Shown: positions 49,507-62,069, counted from the stretch's first letter. The stretch is DNA of 64,000 nt from Galaxea fascicularis (GCA_948470475.1 OX419337.1:52501-116500); one strand, 5' to 3'. Notes: generated from the letters alone by a model not told the origin. A program made the numbers and translations.

Positions 49507-50676
49507 GAGGAGTGTTTGACCGAGAGGAAAAGTGTCCGGGAAATAGAACCTCGACTGCCATTGACTGCTGAAAAAGTTCGAAGTCATTCGTACGCTGACA
49601 CGATTTGTCCGTAGACAGTGATCTCAACTTCAAATTCCCCGTAGAAGTTGAGTTTTGCAATTGTTATCTACTGCAAAACATACGGAAGTTACAGTATTGC
49701 TTATAAGCCATATATATGGATCAGAAATATTCTCGTTGTTATTTACTTTGCTTTTTCATAACAATTCAAATTTTTTTGTTCAAGTTTTTTGTTGTTATCT
49801 ACTTCTGATAGCAACAAGGATTCAGTTCAACTGCATTGATTTGTTTTTAATCACCCAATCGATTTCTACTGATTTCTATCGAGACTACGCCAGGGTGTAA
49901 TTAAATCAAAAAGTAGACTACAAAGCGGGAGGGGTAAATTTTCGAAGTACCCTCCCTTTCATTCCCCCGCAGGCAAATCCCCTTAAAGGTATATCAAGCT
50001 TTTGCTTTCCAACTGTTTCTTTGCTTCTACAGCTTGGTCCACAGTCAACGCGACGCGCCGTTTCTCTCCGTAAAACTTCTCAACTTCTTCTTCCTTCTAC
50101 CCTCAGGCCCACAAACACCGCCGATGACAAATGGGTTTTGTCCTTGAACCTTGGTCGGCGTCTGCTAATGTCTTTTAGCAAGGAAAGGTCGTTCAGCTCC
50201 TCTCCTCAATTCTTTCGTCAACTTTCCAACAACCGACTGTTTGCCACTTCAACCACCAACCAGTAACCACGAAACTTACATTTATATATAGGCATAATTA
50301 GTTTAGCAATTAACACTTTACATACATAATATTGTAAAACGCGGTACCTTACACTCCTATGTTACTGTTTTCTCCTATGTTACTTACACTCCTATGTGCT
50401 AAACACGATACCTTACAATCCTATGATAGCAACGCTTTACTAAATCAACACTTAAGAACAATAAACTTACACGCTTTTAGTTACAGACTACGTTACAATA
50501 CATCTCTAATTACAAACCACTACACTACAACGTTGAATTAACACTAGTTAATTAACATTAGGACCATACGAAATACTAAGACCGAAAAACTGAAACAAAA
50601 AGCTAAATTAGAACATGACAAAAAAATAGAAAATTTCGTGACAGCGATGCAGTTGAAAAAGCGCTTTATTGTTGAT

Positions 50677-51085
50677 GCTACTTCGGTTGGCAGAGCATTG
50701 GACTGCTGAGCAGGAGGTCGCGGGCTCAAACCCCAGACCGGACCACAAACCAGGGTTCCTGGTAAGATCATGCTGGCTGTGTACCGCTCTAACGACTGCT
50801 TCAGTTCAGATAATCGCGTCATTGGACAGGAGCCGCTAGCCTTATCTCCTACACTGTTCCACACGTGAAACTGGAAGGGGATGTCAAAGAACCCACACGC
50901 CGAATGAAACTTAGAGTAGGGAACATAAGTTCTTGGTGCTGTTTTCGTCTGCCCTCGCACACGTCAGGGGTGGGGTGGCCACTTATCCCCAGGAGCCTCT
51001 GATGGGTTACAGAAACCTCCAAGTAAACCTCTTAGGAGGTCCCTGTGCACAATTTGGCGTGGAAAGGACTAACTTGAATGCATAA
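50677..51085 (+). mobile_element. tRNA-derived SINE (same family as 45.5 kb)
   Basis: The head has GGTTGGCAGAGCATTGGACT and a B-box-like GGCTCAAACCCC. The body is shared in inverted orientation with 45530-45885. The 3' end is near GAATGCATAATTTATGAATG. Confidence 0.75.
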
Positions 51086-51705
51086 TTTATGAATGAATCA
51101 ATACAAATGAATTCGTTTTGAAATTCACGACGGTGTTTATTTTTCGGAATCCTTGAAATTTGGCGGTAAAGGAAAAATCCAAAATTTCCCCTATCTTCTT
51201 TGGAATCACTGTATAGAGATGTTTGTCCCCACCGTTAAAACGATATAGACTTTACGAAAACTTCCTAATTCAAATAAATGGAAATTATTGACTAGCAGTC
51301 TGCAAAAACATACTAGATACCGCCAATTGGTCGCCCTTATTATTTCAATTAAATTTTAAACAAAAGCTATTGGCTTGTAGCTACGTTACTCCAGTTAACT
51401 GAATTGAATAACACGTGTTGGACTTATCTGAATTAGCTGGAGCTTGAGTGGCGGGGTGATTGAACATTGTTGGCTTGCGTTCCCCAATTGTATGTTATTC
51501 ATAACCATTCACATTTTGACCTGAAAGATAGAAACCGATCGATTAGACAATAATATTTATTGCACAATAAAAACAGGGCGGATCACACCATATAGACAGA
51601 CGGTAGGGCATCTTGACCACTCATTCAACAGAATTTCGACTCGGATAGCAATAGAATTTGACGCTGTCGCGTGCAGTCGCAAAAACAGCACAATAGAGAG
51701 CTTAA

Positions 51706-52038
51706 GCAACGACGACGGCGACTGTAACGAAAACGTCATTTCAAATTACAACTTCTCGTTTTGGTAACTTTTTTCTCGATTATTCCAATTCGTTCAACAT
51801 GAGCTGTTCATGGTCTAAATTACTATGAGCGGTGTTACGACAAAGAAGGAAGGAAAACCTGCCGTCGTGCGAACACGTTCTCGAAAAAACCTAAATTTTG
51901 GTCATTTGACGTTGTTGTTTTGCAGAGGACGGTAAAGAAATGTACCAAACTGTAAACGCAAGTGCAGTGGAGCGATCGTTTTTGCTCATTAATCCCATTG
52001 TTTTGTGGCGTTCTCGTTGCCGTTACCGTGCTCGTTGC
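51706..52038. mobile_element. TTAA-flanked MITE, family B copy 1
   Basis: TTAA flanks both ends (51702-51705 and 52039-52042). The termini are inverted GCAACGA(C/G)GACGGC...CGTTCTCGTTGCCGT. The interior words GTTGTTGTTTTGCAGAGGAC and AAAGAAATGTACCAAA match copy 2 at 54081-54415. TTAA targets fit piggyBac or Kolobok-like elements. Confidence 0.8.
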
Positions 52039-52042
52039 TTAA

Positions 52043-52382
52043 AGGGGCACTGTCACGCTATTGTACCATCACTTAAAAGCTTAAAGGTGCTAATGCATCA
52101 GCGGAAACCTGAAAATAATGGTCTGGTTTTGCTTCTAAATACCGTATTACTGCATTGACATTATAAGTTCCTGTATTCCATCAAATATGACGAGGATGGA
52201 AATGGATTGAAATTTGAAAAGCTTGCCAATGTTTTCAAAATTTCAAGCTATGCACTGAAAAATCGCCAAAAAAGTTATTATGGTTGGCTCTCCCTACTTT
52301 TATTTGCACGATAACGGGTAAAAGGTAGTTATTTTGGCAGAACTGAACCAAAAACAGCAAAAATCCCGGTGACAGTGCTCAT
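52043..52382. mobile_element. TTAA-flanked MITE with GGGCACTGTCAC ends
   Basis: The left end is AGGGGCACTGTCACGC and the right end inverted is ATGAGCACTGTCACCG. TTAA lies on both sides, and the left TTAA is shared with the neighbouring family B element. Confidence 0.7.
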
Positions 52383-53402
52383 TTAAGCTCCTTATTATGT
52401 TGCAGGAATAACGGTGCGTGTTTCATGCAAGAGAAAGATGGACGAACAAACGAATTAAAAAAAAAACAAATCCTGTGAAATCTTACCTTCTGTAATCGTG
52501 GATTTTTTCGAATCGTTCCTGTACGCTCCACAAATCGTGTAAGTTATAATTCACTCATTATGTCATCTGACTAACAAGAGAGAAGAAAAGGAGACCAGTT
52601 ACTTAAAATTGTATACACTCGGTTCTGGATGCGAAATGTTGCTGTTCAGCGACAGAAAATCTTACGACGCTCACATCATCATCTCGAAACTGAGCAACGG
52701 AATCAGGTTGAGTTCGTCTGACAAGATTTTGTTCAGATTAACCGGCCATGTTCAAGAACGAAACCTAAATCGCTGATGTTCGCTTGATGTTGCTGGCAAT
52801 AACTTGCCAAGACAAATTTCACAGTCAAACCATATAATAATTCTAGAAGAATTAACCTGTAGAGAACTCTGATCTTTAACAGCGCACATCAATAAAACCG
52901 CGAACCAAGGATTTCAAAATGAACCTCAGCAGCACACAGCGGACACCGCTCGAACTAACGGGAGTGCCTTTTGTCTCACCTCTTTTTGTACTGCATTAAA
53001 AATTCATAGCGTAATCTACAATGTAAAATATTTGGATCGGCTTGAAAACACCGAGCAACTAACACGTTAACGAAGCTCACTTGTCAGAATTGGGCGATGT
53101 TGCTTCTGGTATTTTTAGTCAATTGAATATATTTATCTCCCAACGAATGCCCATGATCTCTACATAGGCTAATTACATTTTATTTCTTTAGGCTGCATTT
53201 TTGTTCGAACAATGGGACAGGCGACGAATCAGTGAAGGGTGGAATTAAAGGAGCGTGAAGTTAGGATTCCAGTGAATTAACACGTTCACTCATCGTAATC
53301 CGCTGACATGGGGTGTTACAAACAAATGAAAATTAGTTTGAATTTTAAGCAGCGTTGCTTAGCCTTGCCAAATTTTGTGGTGTGGTTTAACCTTCACGTC
53401 TT

Positions 53403-53505
53403 GGAGCTCACAATTTTCCGAGAGCGAACTGTTCGCTTCTCGGAACAGATAATGTCCACGGACAAATATCTGAGCATATTTTCGCGCCAAATGGAGACTA
53501 TTTTA
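53403..53505. repeat. Palindromic repeat, family C half copy
   Basis: Only the right half of the family is present, with the hairpin core TTTTCCGAGAGCGAACTG and the right end CGCCAAATGGAGACTATT. Confidence 0.55.
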
Positions 53506-53539
53506 TATATTCCCCAAATGCATGTTGCGAAAGATATTT

Positions 53540-53720
53540 GAAGGATAATAAAGACAGTAGCCCCCATTTGGCTTTAAAAATCTGCTCGGATATTTATCCT
53601 TGCACATAATCAGTTCCTCGAAACTTAAAGTTTTCCGAGAGCGAAACTATTCGTTTCTCGGAGCAGATAATGTCCTCGGACATATGCGAGCATATTTTCA
53701 CGCCAAATGGAGAATGTTGT
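53540..53720. mobile_element. Palindromic MITE, family C copy 2
   Basis: It starts GAAGGATAATAAA, the left end contains CATTTGGCTTTAAAAAT, the centre is a TTTTCCGAGAGCGAA hairpin, and the right end is CGCCAAATGGAG. Left and right halves are inverted copies of each other. Confidence 0.7.
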
Positions 53721-54080
53721 TTATTTATCTCATGCCGACCAATGGAGGCCGACATGGCTGACAAATCGTCCTCTGATCTTACTTGTGAGAGGAAATCGCC
53801 AGTTTCAACAAAATCTCTTCACTTTCACTTGTTAGACATGTGATTATTACAGGTCGACGGGACATGATAAACAAACACAATTAAAATCAAGAAACATTTG
53901 GACGTATCCGTCGCGTGGAACGTCTTGGAACTTCGGTGAGTTTGTCAGTATGTACGTATATAGAGAGGCCATGGATAAACTTATGCTTTGGTAAGGCTGA
54001 AGGAGGATGTGGTTGTAAGGCTATAGCCACAAAAATATATATTCATAAACTTTGCACTCTTTTAACAATAGGAAGTTTAA

Positions 54081-54415
54081 GAAACGAGGACGGCAACGAG
54101 AACGTCATTTAAAAATAGCTTCTCGTTTTTGTAACTCTTTAGCAATCATTCCAATTTGATTAACTTGGAAAATGCTGGCGAACTCTCTAGGAAGTAAGTT
54201 AGTATGAATGACGTCAAAGCAATGAAAAAGAAAAAGGATTTTCCCGTCATACGCTCACGTTCTCGAGACAACCTAATATTGGTCATTTCACGTTGTTGTT
54301 TTGCAGAGGACGGTAAAGAAATGTACCAAAATGCAAAAAGCACGTGAAGAACCATTGTTTTTGCTTATTAAGCCTATTCAGTTTTGTGGCGTTCTCGTTG
54401 CCGTAGCCGTCCTCG
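54081..54415. mobile_element. TTAA-flanked MITE, family B copy 2
   Basis: Same structure as copy 1, with TTAA at 54077-54080 and 54416-54419 and terminal GAAACGAGGACGGCAACGAG. Confidence 0.8.
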
Positions 54416-54419
54416 TTAA

Positions 54420-55219
54420 ATCCCTAATAAGATTAAAACAGGGCCCGCGGAGCGATTTTCAAAGTGCGGGGACTGGGAGGGAGCTGACTCTATAAAAATG
54501 GTTAAAACGCAGAATTATTCAGTCAGGCTTGGATGTTCTGCCGTGAGGTCCACCAGCTTTAGCCGACGGGATAAGTACTTTTCATTTCTGGAAATGTATT
54601 TTACTATTTTTTTTTCCACAAAAGTGGGGCGGAGGGGGGGGGGAGGCCTCCTCCGGCCCCTCCCACTGCGCGGTCGCTGTAGAATGAATAAAATTTGTCT
54701 TTTTTTCTAGGAACAATGGACGTCTTAGTAAACCTCGAGAGTTTTGCTTCATTTCAGCCTACGGACCTTAATATTTCCAACTTTATTAACACCAAAGCTT
54801 TGTGAATAGATTCCAAGGCACCAATGAAAAATCTGTGCACATGTCCAACAAAAATGTTTGTTGTTATCATAGCGCTGAAGGCGACTGTATATTTGCAGTC
54901 ATATGTTTATGAAATTATCACTGCATCACAAAATTGATTGACGAAGGGTTTATTCCTAAAAGTGTGACTATTAATATACAGTTTCTTTAAGCTCGCCGAC
55001 CACAACACAAATTTATTCAGTGTCATGTAACTCGGGTGCTACGCAACAAAGCCATTTTTTTGTAATTCTAAATAAAAAATTGGCGTCTATGGTATCTCCA
55101 CTTGATATATTGGTTTTAGTGTTTTTGGTTAACCATTCTGGTCAACCCTTTGCTTGACTGGTATAGTACAGTTATGACTACCAAGTAAAACGTATTATTA
55201 TTATTATTATTTATCCACA
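54420..55219. other. No supported gene
   Basis: A 45-base segment at about 54803-54845 (GAATAGATTCCAAGGCACCA) also occurs at about 19458-19500, so it is a dispersed repeat. A poly(G)-rich patch lies near 54630. Confidence 0.4.
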
Positions 55220-55402
55220 TAGACCCTATGCAAAAATGGCTGCCTTTAAATTATTCTTTTGTTCATATTCAAAATAGCCCAACTAGCCTCGCTCGGGAAA
55301 ACAAATTCTTTAGAATTGTTGTCTCCAAAACGAGGTTAGTTGGGCTTTTTTGAATATGAACAAAAGAATAATTTAAAGGCAGCCATTTTTGCATAGGGTC
55401 TA
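55220..55402. mobile_element. Near-perfect fold-back element, 71-bp arms
   Basis: Arms of about 71 bases (left AGACCCTATGCAAAAATGGC, right ending GCATAGGGTCT) are almost exact inverted copies around a loop of about 40. It lies 66 bases beyond the stop codon of the FAM167-like gene and could form part of its 3' UTR. Confidence 0.85.
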
Positions 55403-55467
55403 TTCTATCAACCAAATTAAGAAAACTCCTTGATATCACGCATGCGCACACGAACGAGTCAACCAAG

Positions 55468-58400
55468 TCACACAAGCGATATCTGGCTTGCAGATCTGTA
55501 AATCCTATAAGGCTGTATTTCATATGACTCTCTCTCTCTTTCAAAGGCTGGTCTACTAAGCACTATTTGACTCGTAGAACGTTTGATCGGCTGATTGTTA
55601 TTAAACAGCCTTGTGTTTGTCTTGGAATTCGAACTTCTAAACTCAACGCCAGATTTTGGTCTTCCACCGCTGTACATTACAGGCATACTGCCGTGTCTTA
55701 TGAGGGGACCAAACAAAGGAACCCTTTTGGAAGCTGATAAAGGCGATTGACTTGCCATGTCGTCAACACTTTGCGGCCGGCGATAGCCATACACAGCAAA
55801 TGTTTTTGATTTGGAAGTATTTCGTTCGAAAGCATCGCCTGGTATTTCGTTGATCACTGGCATGCTGCCGAATCGATTACCCACTCCGTCTGAAAACGTC
55901 TGCGAGCGGCGAGGTGAGGTCAGCCCGTTTGACAACTTTTCGTTTCCAATGCCAGCCACAGTTTGCGAGCGTACCCGAAATACGACACTCGGTTTTCGAT
56001 CATTACTTTCTGTGTCAGCGTTTTCTCCCAGCTTCACAGCGCGAATGTGGTAGCTATTGGAGCGCTTAGTGGTAGCGGAAAATGAACTGCTTCTTGGTCT
56101 GACAGCGGGTGGAAATGTCTTCATTACTTCACTTATGCTTTGTTCTGGCTCATCGTCACTTCGATCTTCATCAGATAATATACCAGAGTCTTGTTTAATA
56201 TGGTTTACTCTCGGCTCATCCCGACTATTTCTCGTGATTTCCACTTGAGTGACATATCCTGGAGAAGGTTTTTCGTCAGTTCTTTCGACTTGTTGAATCA
56301 TCTCCATTTCCCATCTTTCACGCTCGCTTTTAAGCTGGTCTTTAAGTTCGTGAATACTGGAGCGCATGGCTAGAAGCTGTTTGTGCATGTTTCTGTCTTG
56401 AAGCTGCATACCCGCCTGTAGATTAAAGCCAAAAAGTAACTGATAAGATCCCTTTTCATTAGATAACCCTGGCAAAAGCAGGCCAAGAGATATTGAATTG
56501 CAGCGCGGTAGAATTTGGGGCGTGGCTGAATTCGGTCATGTTGGGTGGGGACGGAGGAGTTTTGTGGGTAGGGGTAAACAAGCTACACTGATGTTAGGCT
56601 TAACTCTTTAACTCGCAAGATCTGATTAGCAATTCTCTCTTCAAGGTGCCGTACATTTCCTGGTAAATTACTTAAGAGAATTGGGAGTTATATTAAGATA
56701 ACACCCTCCAACTGATTCTCATCACCTGTTTGCTTTCATGTTGAAATTATGACGAGATGTTACACGTGAATCAATTCTGGAAGTTAAAGAGTTAAAAGTT
56801 GTATTTTCTGATTTATAGTGCACTAAACAAAATTACTCAATTTTGAGTGGTCGAGAGCAGTACAATTAATCCCAAATAGTACTCCTACGTTTCCATGACA
56901 ACGGCGCTTAAGTTCGTAATTTTGTTGAATGTACTATAAATAAAAAATTGCACGACCTTCTCGTACAATTCGGGATTAATAGATACTCGCGATTTTGAAA
57001 GTTCTCAAATTGCACTCGCCTAAAGGCTCGTGCAATTTTGAGAATTTTCAAAATCACTCGTACCTATCAATCCCGAATTGTACTCGAGGTCGTGCGATTT
57101 CCTATTGCCGGTTTTCACTATCACACCATCATCAAAACTATTTAACAAATAAAGTCAAGAATCAATGAGATAAAAAAAAAAAGATGAACATTCAAACAGT
57201 CTCGCAAAGATTCAGAACTGTGCGATGTTTCTTGCGGGAGATATTCCAAGAAATGTTTTACTCAAATTTATAAGGCTTTGTATGGAGACGCCATTTTTGT
57301 GTCCCTCTGAGGGGCACAAATATGGCGGCCGGAAGCTGACAAAAACATATGTCATCGAGTTTTGCCATAAAAAAAGCCTGTAGTCGTCTTACAAGAGCTC
57401 ATAAAAATCTACATGAGTACTTATTCTCATACTAGGACTGTTCAGGCCGATAAGTCACTTCTTTTAACCTACGTGACAGCATTCTCGGCTGCCAGTTTAA
57501 TATCGTGTCACGCAAAAGCTTAGAAATTCAACCTTGCTTTATCACAAGACGAAAACCCTATCAAACTGAAAGTTTGTGAAAAGATACGTCTTTAGCTGTT
57601 CTAATAACTAACTAAACTGAAATCTCAAAAGCATAGATAATTCCTTATTTTTTAATTTTGATGACGTCATGTGAAAACCAAGAATACAACTTTTCATGAC
57701 AAGTTGATACGTGTTATTCACTAAGGCAGTTCAAACATCCCAAGCATTGATAACTATGTTTGCTGCTTTGGAACAGGACATTTTGTCTTTGTTAACTTAT
57801 CACTTTCGACAATCAACTGAAAACAGCTCTACGCTGTTTCTGGGACAAAGTTAATATAGTTTTCTAGTTTAGTTTAGTTTAGTTTAATTTATTCGTCACA
57901 ATTTACATGTAACAAATGCAAACAAAACTGAAATACAATACACAATTACAACAAGAGGAAAAACTAAATAAAGTGGCAGGAGAGAGAAACAGAACTTTCG
58001 TCGCAATTGAGACTAAACCCCTATAATACGATAAAAACGTATTGAAAAATTAATAATCAAATAAACTAGAACATGATTACAAAGAAGAAGTAAATTTGGG
58101 TTATAAAGTACTAACTTGGAGGACTGTATGAGGAGAGTTTGGATAAATATACGTTAGGAGCGAGATTGTACATTTCATATTGGATGGAATAGTATTTCAC
58201 AGTTCTGCAGTCCTATTAAAGAAAGATTTACAAAAGTAGTTCTGTTTGTGTTATAGTTGTTCGGATCGTAATTACGAGTTTTATAACGAGGATCAGAGGT
58301 GCACAGATAGTCGTGAATATCGGGAATTATCAGTCCATTTGTTAATTTGAAAAATAGTAGCAAGTCTGAAATCTCTCTGCAGTGTTCTAAGTCAGTTTTG

Positions 58401-61400
58401 TAGTAAGTACACTTTAATTAGTCTCTCGGTATAGGACATGTATAGCTCAAAATGAACTTAGTTGCCCTACGCTGAACATCTTCTAACAGCTTAACGATGT
58501 TTGACTGTATAAGGTGACCACAGGTTGCTGCCATATTCTAGTATAGGTCTCACGAGGGCACAGTACAGAAGTTTTCTGATGGTGGGCTGAGACAGGTCCC
58601 GGTATGTTCTTTTGATAAGGCCGAGTGTTTTGTTGGCCTTCGCAACAGTGTCTTCAATATGCCGGTCTTGCCCATGAAATGTTGCTGGACACGGTGATAC
58701 CAAGGTCCGTGATGGAGGAAACACACTAATACTGTAGTTCCGGTTGTCAGCTCCAGTGGGCGACTTCTTCTTGAAAATGTGTAGAACCTTACATTTAGTT
58801 GGGTTGAACTCAATAGCCCAGTCCTGGCTCTAGCTGTTGAGGGAATCTAGATCATTTTGGAGGAGGCTATGGGTATCTGGCATGTCCATGGCTCGATATA
58901 AGTTGGAGTCGTCAGCACTGTTATAAGAGCAATGGTAGAGTTGGAGCAAATGTAGTCAGGCATGTAATTTATGTAAGAAAGGAACAAGAGAGGGTCAAGG
59001 ATTGACCCCTATGGCACGCCGGACGTCAGTGTTAACCAATTTGTAATTTATTTAAGCTCGATAGCGTGAGGAGTTGTTGCCCAGTCTCCCGAGCCAGAGG
59101 CTCATGTATTAAACGTTCGAGCATTCCGGATCGAATTGGTGTTGGTTTTTGAGGAGAGGGGAAAACCGGAGTACCCGGAGAAAAACCTCTCGGAGCAGAG
59201 GAGAGAATCAACAACAAACTCAACCCACATATGACGTCGAGTCCGGGAATCGAACCCGGGCCACATTGGTGGGAGGCGAGTGCTCTCACCAACTCCCACT
59301 CTCACTGCGTCAACCCTGCTTTCCTCGGAGAACTGAAGACCCTTCGAGAACAACTCTTTGTTGTCCGCCAGTAAGATAACTGCCAAACCATGAAAACAGT
59401 GTGTCCTTGATGCCGTAGAGTTCCAGCTTAGATAGAAGCATGTTGTGAGATACCTTGTCAAAGGCTTTGGATAAGTCAAGATAGATTGCATCCACCGCTT
59501 TACCACTAGCAACAGTGTCTAACATGTCGTGATAAACTTCCAAGAGTTGACCTTATAGTTGAAGGATAATAAACACAATAGTCTCCATGCATTTGGCTTT
59601 AAAAATATGCTTGGATATTTGTCCTTGGACATTATCAGTTCCTCGGAGCTCACAATTTTCCTCGAACTTCGCTCTCGGAAAATTGTTCACTTCTCGGAAC
59701 AGATAATGTCCGTCGACAAATATCCCAGCGCTATTTTCGCGCTAAATGGAGACTATTGTTCATAAAGTGTACTCGTATTAAATCAGTTCGAAATCCTGGC
59801 ATAAGTATAACCTTGTCGTAAATAGTACAGGCATGCACTGATTGGAGAAGTTCGTCTACAAAGAGAAAGTTTCTACTTGGCCAGCCGTGATACAGGAGTT
59901 GTCTATATAATAAAACAATTAAACGTTAACTTGCTTTTCACACGCCTCATCGACTATGTGTTCGTCTGCTACTCGAATATGTGGAATAATTACGAAAATG
60001 TCACGCTTTTTTGTCAAATTTTCGACCAAGCTTCCATTTCCACAGTTTAAAAGATCGAAGACAGAGCGAATTTAGTTAACAAGAAAATTGCTCGCTAGTC
60101 AATCAGTCCCCAGGGCCTTAAGTTGCCGGCGATATTGAGTTTTAATTAATTCAACAATATTTCTTTTTTGCGGTTGTTATGGTCAATATATGAAAGTGAT
60201 AAAAGTCGCATATCATCATTAAACTGAAATGATGTACAATTCCATGCATTGCAGCTAACGTAAATTACTATTTGTATTGGCTTGGAGCGCGTGTGTGTTT
60301 TGCGTTCATCATTTACGATCGACTTTGTATACCCTCCACAATTAAAAAATCTCAATTGGTTTCTCTTGACGGCTAGTGTCACCTGCAAAGTAATTTAATG
60401 GTGCCTAAATTCATTCAAGACTGAAAATGTAAATGAACTGCACAGTTATGTCTGCGGGAATATCTAAAGAACTATGGTGTATTGCAAGTAATACGCTGTT
60501 TAAAATAAACTTTGGGAGCAATCTTTTGATATTAACTGAATGAGTTCGGAAACACAAACATGTACTTGTTTTCTCTATTGCGTGGTTGGGTTTAGCCGCA
60601 CTTTTGAAATTAGTTAACCTGAATATATTCGTTTTGCCTAAACTGTGTGTCACTCAATTTACTCAACGCGCGAAAATGGGAAAAATCAATTCCTAACAAG
60701 GGCCAATATTTGTATATACACAATTCAACATTTTTCTCATCTCGAAATCAGTCAGATATATTGGTTTAACAGTAACCCTCAGACTAACGATTGAGACACT
60801 ATAGCTTAATTTTTTTACTCGGTTAATTCACAATATAATCTTTTTCTTCTAATCTTTGCTTTGAAGACCAATCAGGTTTGATTATTATTTCCAGAGTTTC
60901 ATTCGACAGGTCTGCGTATAACTTTTCCCGGCTCACTCAGTTTCACAACAAGGGATTTATAAACTTAAACGGTATTTGACTGTCTGCAGTATAGACTCGA
61001 CACAAAACTAACCTTGCAATTTAAAAACATTTTTCAAAGATATTCTAGAATTAATCAGCGCCCAATGTGTGGGCGGTTTTTACCGCAAAACCATGAGATT
61101 TAATTTACGCGACTGATAAACTGACGCATGTAACACTTTTGAAACCAAAATATGTAGAACGGCTGAAATGCATCACATTTCGCACGAAGTTGCATAGTTA
61201 CAAAGTAATTTACTTTCTTCATTCTCCTCGCAAAGTCTTGTGTTGAATACGGTCTCGTCACGGACATAATTTAGTCCAAGTTCTGTGTCCTTTATTTAAT
61301 ATAATAACAGCGATTTGATGCCCACTGAAACTGAATAAAACTTAACCTAAATGACAATGGGGAACTTCCGTGAAAAAACGTTTATGTGAAAAACATCGAA

Positions 61401-62036
61401 CATGTATCATGACCGAGCTATATCGAGAGCTGTACTTTGAATACAGAAACATCATTTGAAGGAAGTCAATGAATATTGTGATTGCATGTTAGTAATAAGT
61501 TCATCTTAAATTAGGCTAAGTATGTCCTAAAAAGATGTGGCTAGTGAATTATCTAACTCAACGATTGTGGTTTAAGCTAAAATGTCCCCTTCTGTTACTG
61601 AAAAGAAAACAGTTTTGCCGGTTAAAAAACAGATTTGATATCCAAAATTAGGCCAGACGGGGCTGAACTTATGAGCTGTGTTCTGAAGACGACTGTTCCA
61701 ATTTTAGGGCGCATTTGAACGTATAATGGTTCGAATTCGGCGGATTGCGCTTTAAGCCGCCCGCTTTCTCCATCTGCCACTGACTAAGCCAAGTGAAAAG
61801 TAAAGTCAGCTCGCCAAAACACTTGAACAATATTTACCCGTTTTCAGAGACTACATCAGCTTGCAGAAAAAACTACTACAGGTGAAAGAAACAAACAAAC
61901 TCACCAGTTCTCTTCTCAGCCAAGCTAGAGCGCTGTCCATATCGAGATTTTCAGCTTTTGGAAGTTTTGTTTGTAAATCTGGAACCTTAGGACCGGCGCC
62001 TGAAGGCCATCTTGGTGTGAGAGCTGGGACGTTCAT
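55468..62036 (-). CDS. FAM167-like protein
   Basis: Exon 1 (62036-61905; an in-frame ATG at 62069 would add 11 residues) and exon 2 (56415-55468, stop TGA) join in phase 0 with a GTGAGT donor and a CTACAG acceptor, giving 359 residues. Across the junction lies ALAWLRREL|AGMQLQDRNM, followed by QLLAMRSSIHELK. This matches the FAM167 signature (WLRKEL..MRLQDQQLARQLMRLR..I.KLK), a helical segment of vertebrate FAM167A/B. Residues from about 90 to the end are Ser/Arg-rich and probably disordered, with short repeats such as GSMPV(I/M) and (R/K)xxSQ. The protein is much longer than vertebrate FAM167A (214). Family function is poorly known, so none is asserted. The 5.5-kb intron holds a LINE, a SINE and several MITEs. 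Confidence 0.8.
56600..56795. mobile_element. MITE with TTAACTCTTTAACT ends
   Basis: The ends are inverted TTAACTCTTTAACT. The 196-bp body has CAAGATCTGATTAGCAATTC and AAGAGAATTGGGAG. It lies in the FAM167-like intron. Confidence 0.65.
56815..57100. repeat. Dispersed repeat plus 75-bp-arm palindrome
   Basis: 56815-56948 matches the repeat at 7062-7208. It is followed directly by a long inverted repeat (arms about 56945-57020 and 57023-57100, left arm containing CGTACAATTCGGGATTAAT). The tip of the hairpin is only a few bases. Confidence 0.75.
57865..59545 (-). mobile_element. CR1/L2-type LINE, 5' truncated
   Basis: Minus-strand frames read VDAIYLDLSKAFDKVSH (RT, about 59480), YGIKDTLFSWFGSYLTGGQQ, SGVP-like and ILDPLLFLSYINYMPDYIC residues (about 58960), WAIEFNPTKCKVLHIFKKKS (about 58790), ANKTLGLIKRTYRDLSQPTI (about 58620), then LYCALVRPILEYGSNLW and KTRNYDPNNYN (about 58250). 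The order is that of a LINE ORF2 C-terminal half, with several frameshifts. It ends in (AAACT)n at 57865-57890, a tandem tail common in this group. A SINE interrupts it. Confidence 0.85.
59125..59320 (-). mobile_element. SINE inserted in the LINE
   Basis: Same family as 22771-23090 in minus orientation: A box near GTTGGTGAGAGCAC, B box GGTTCGATTCC, body CTCCGAGAGGTTTTTCTCC. It lacks the AGCGCTATATAAA tail. LINE coding flanks it on both sides. Confidence 0.8.
59561..59762. mobile_element. Palindromic MITE, family C copy 3
   Basis: It begins GAAGGATAATAAA like copy 2 and ends AAATGGAGACTATTGTT. The halves are inverted copies (ATAGTCTCCAT on the left). It abuts the 5' truncation point of the LINE. 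Confidence 0.75.
59763..61904. other. Intronic sequence, no feature seen
   Basis: AT-rich remainder of the FAM167-like intron without recognisable repeat ends or exons. Confidence 0.4.
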
Positions 62037-62069
62037 TTCCTCGCAATCGTGCGCAAAATAACACAGCAA

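Larger units (their letters stand above)
45886..50676. other. No supported gene
   Basis: Contains a hairpin at 48101-48165 and a GAA repeat at 49475. Near 47220-47290 a GAACCAGxGxGTTCAC motif repeats two to three times. CTCCTATGTTAC words repeat near 50355-50395. ORFs are short and unrecognised. Confidence 0.4.
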
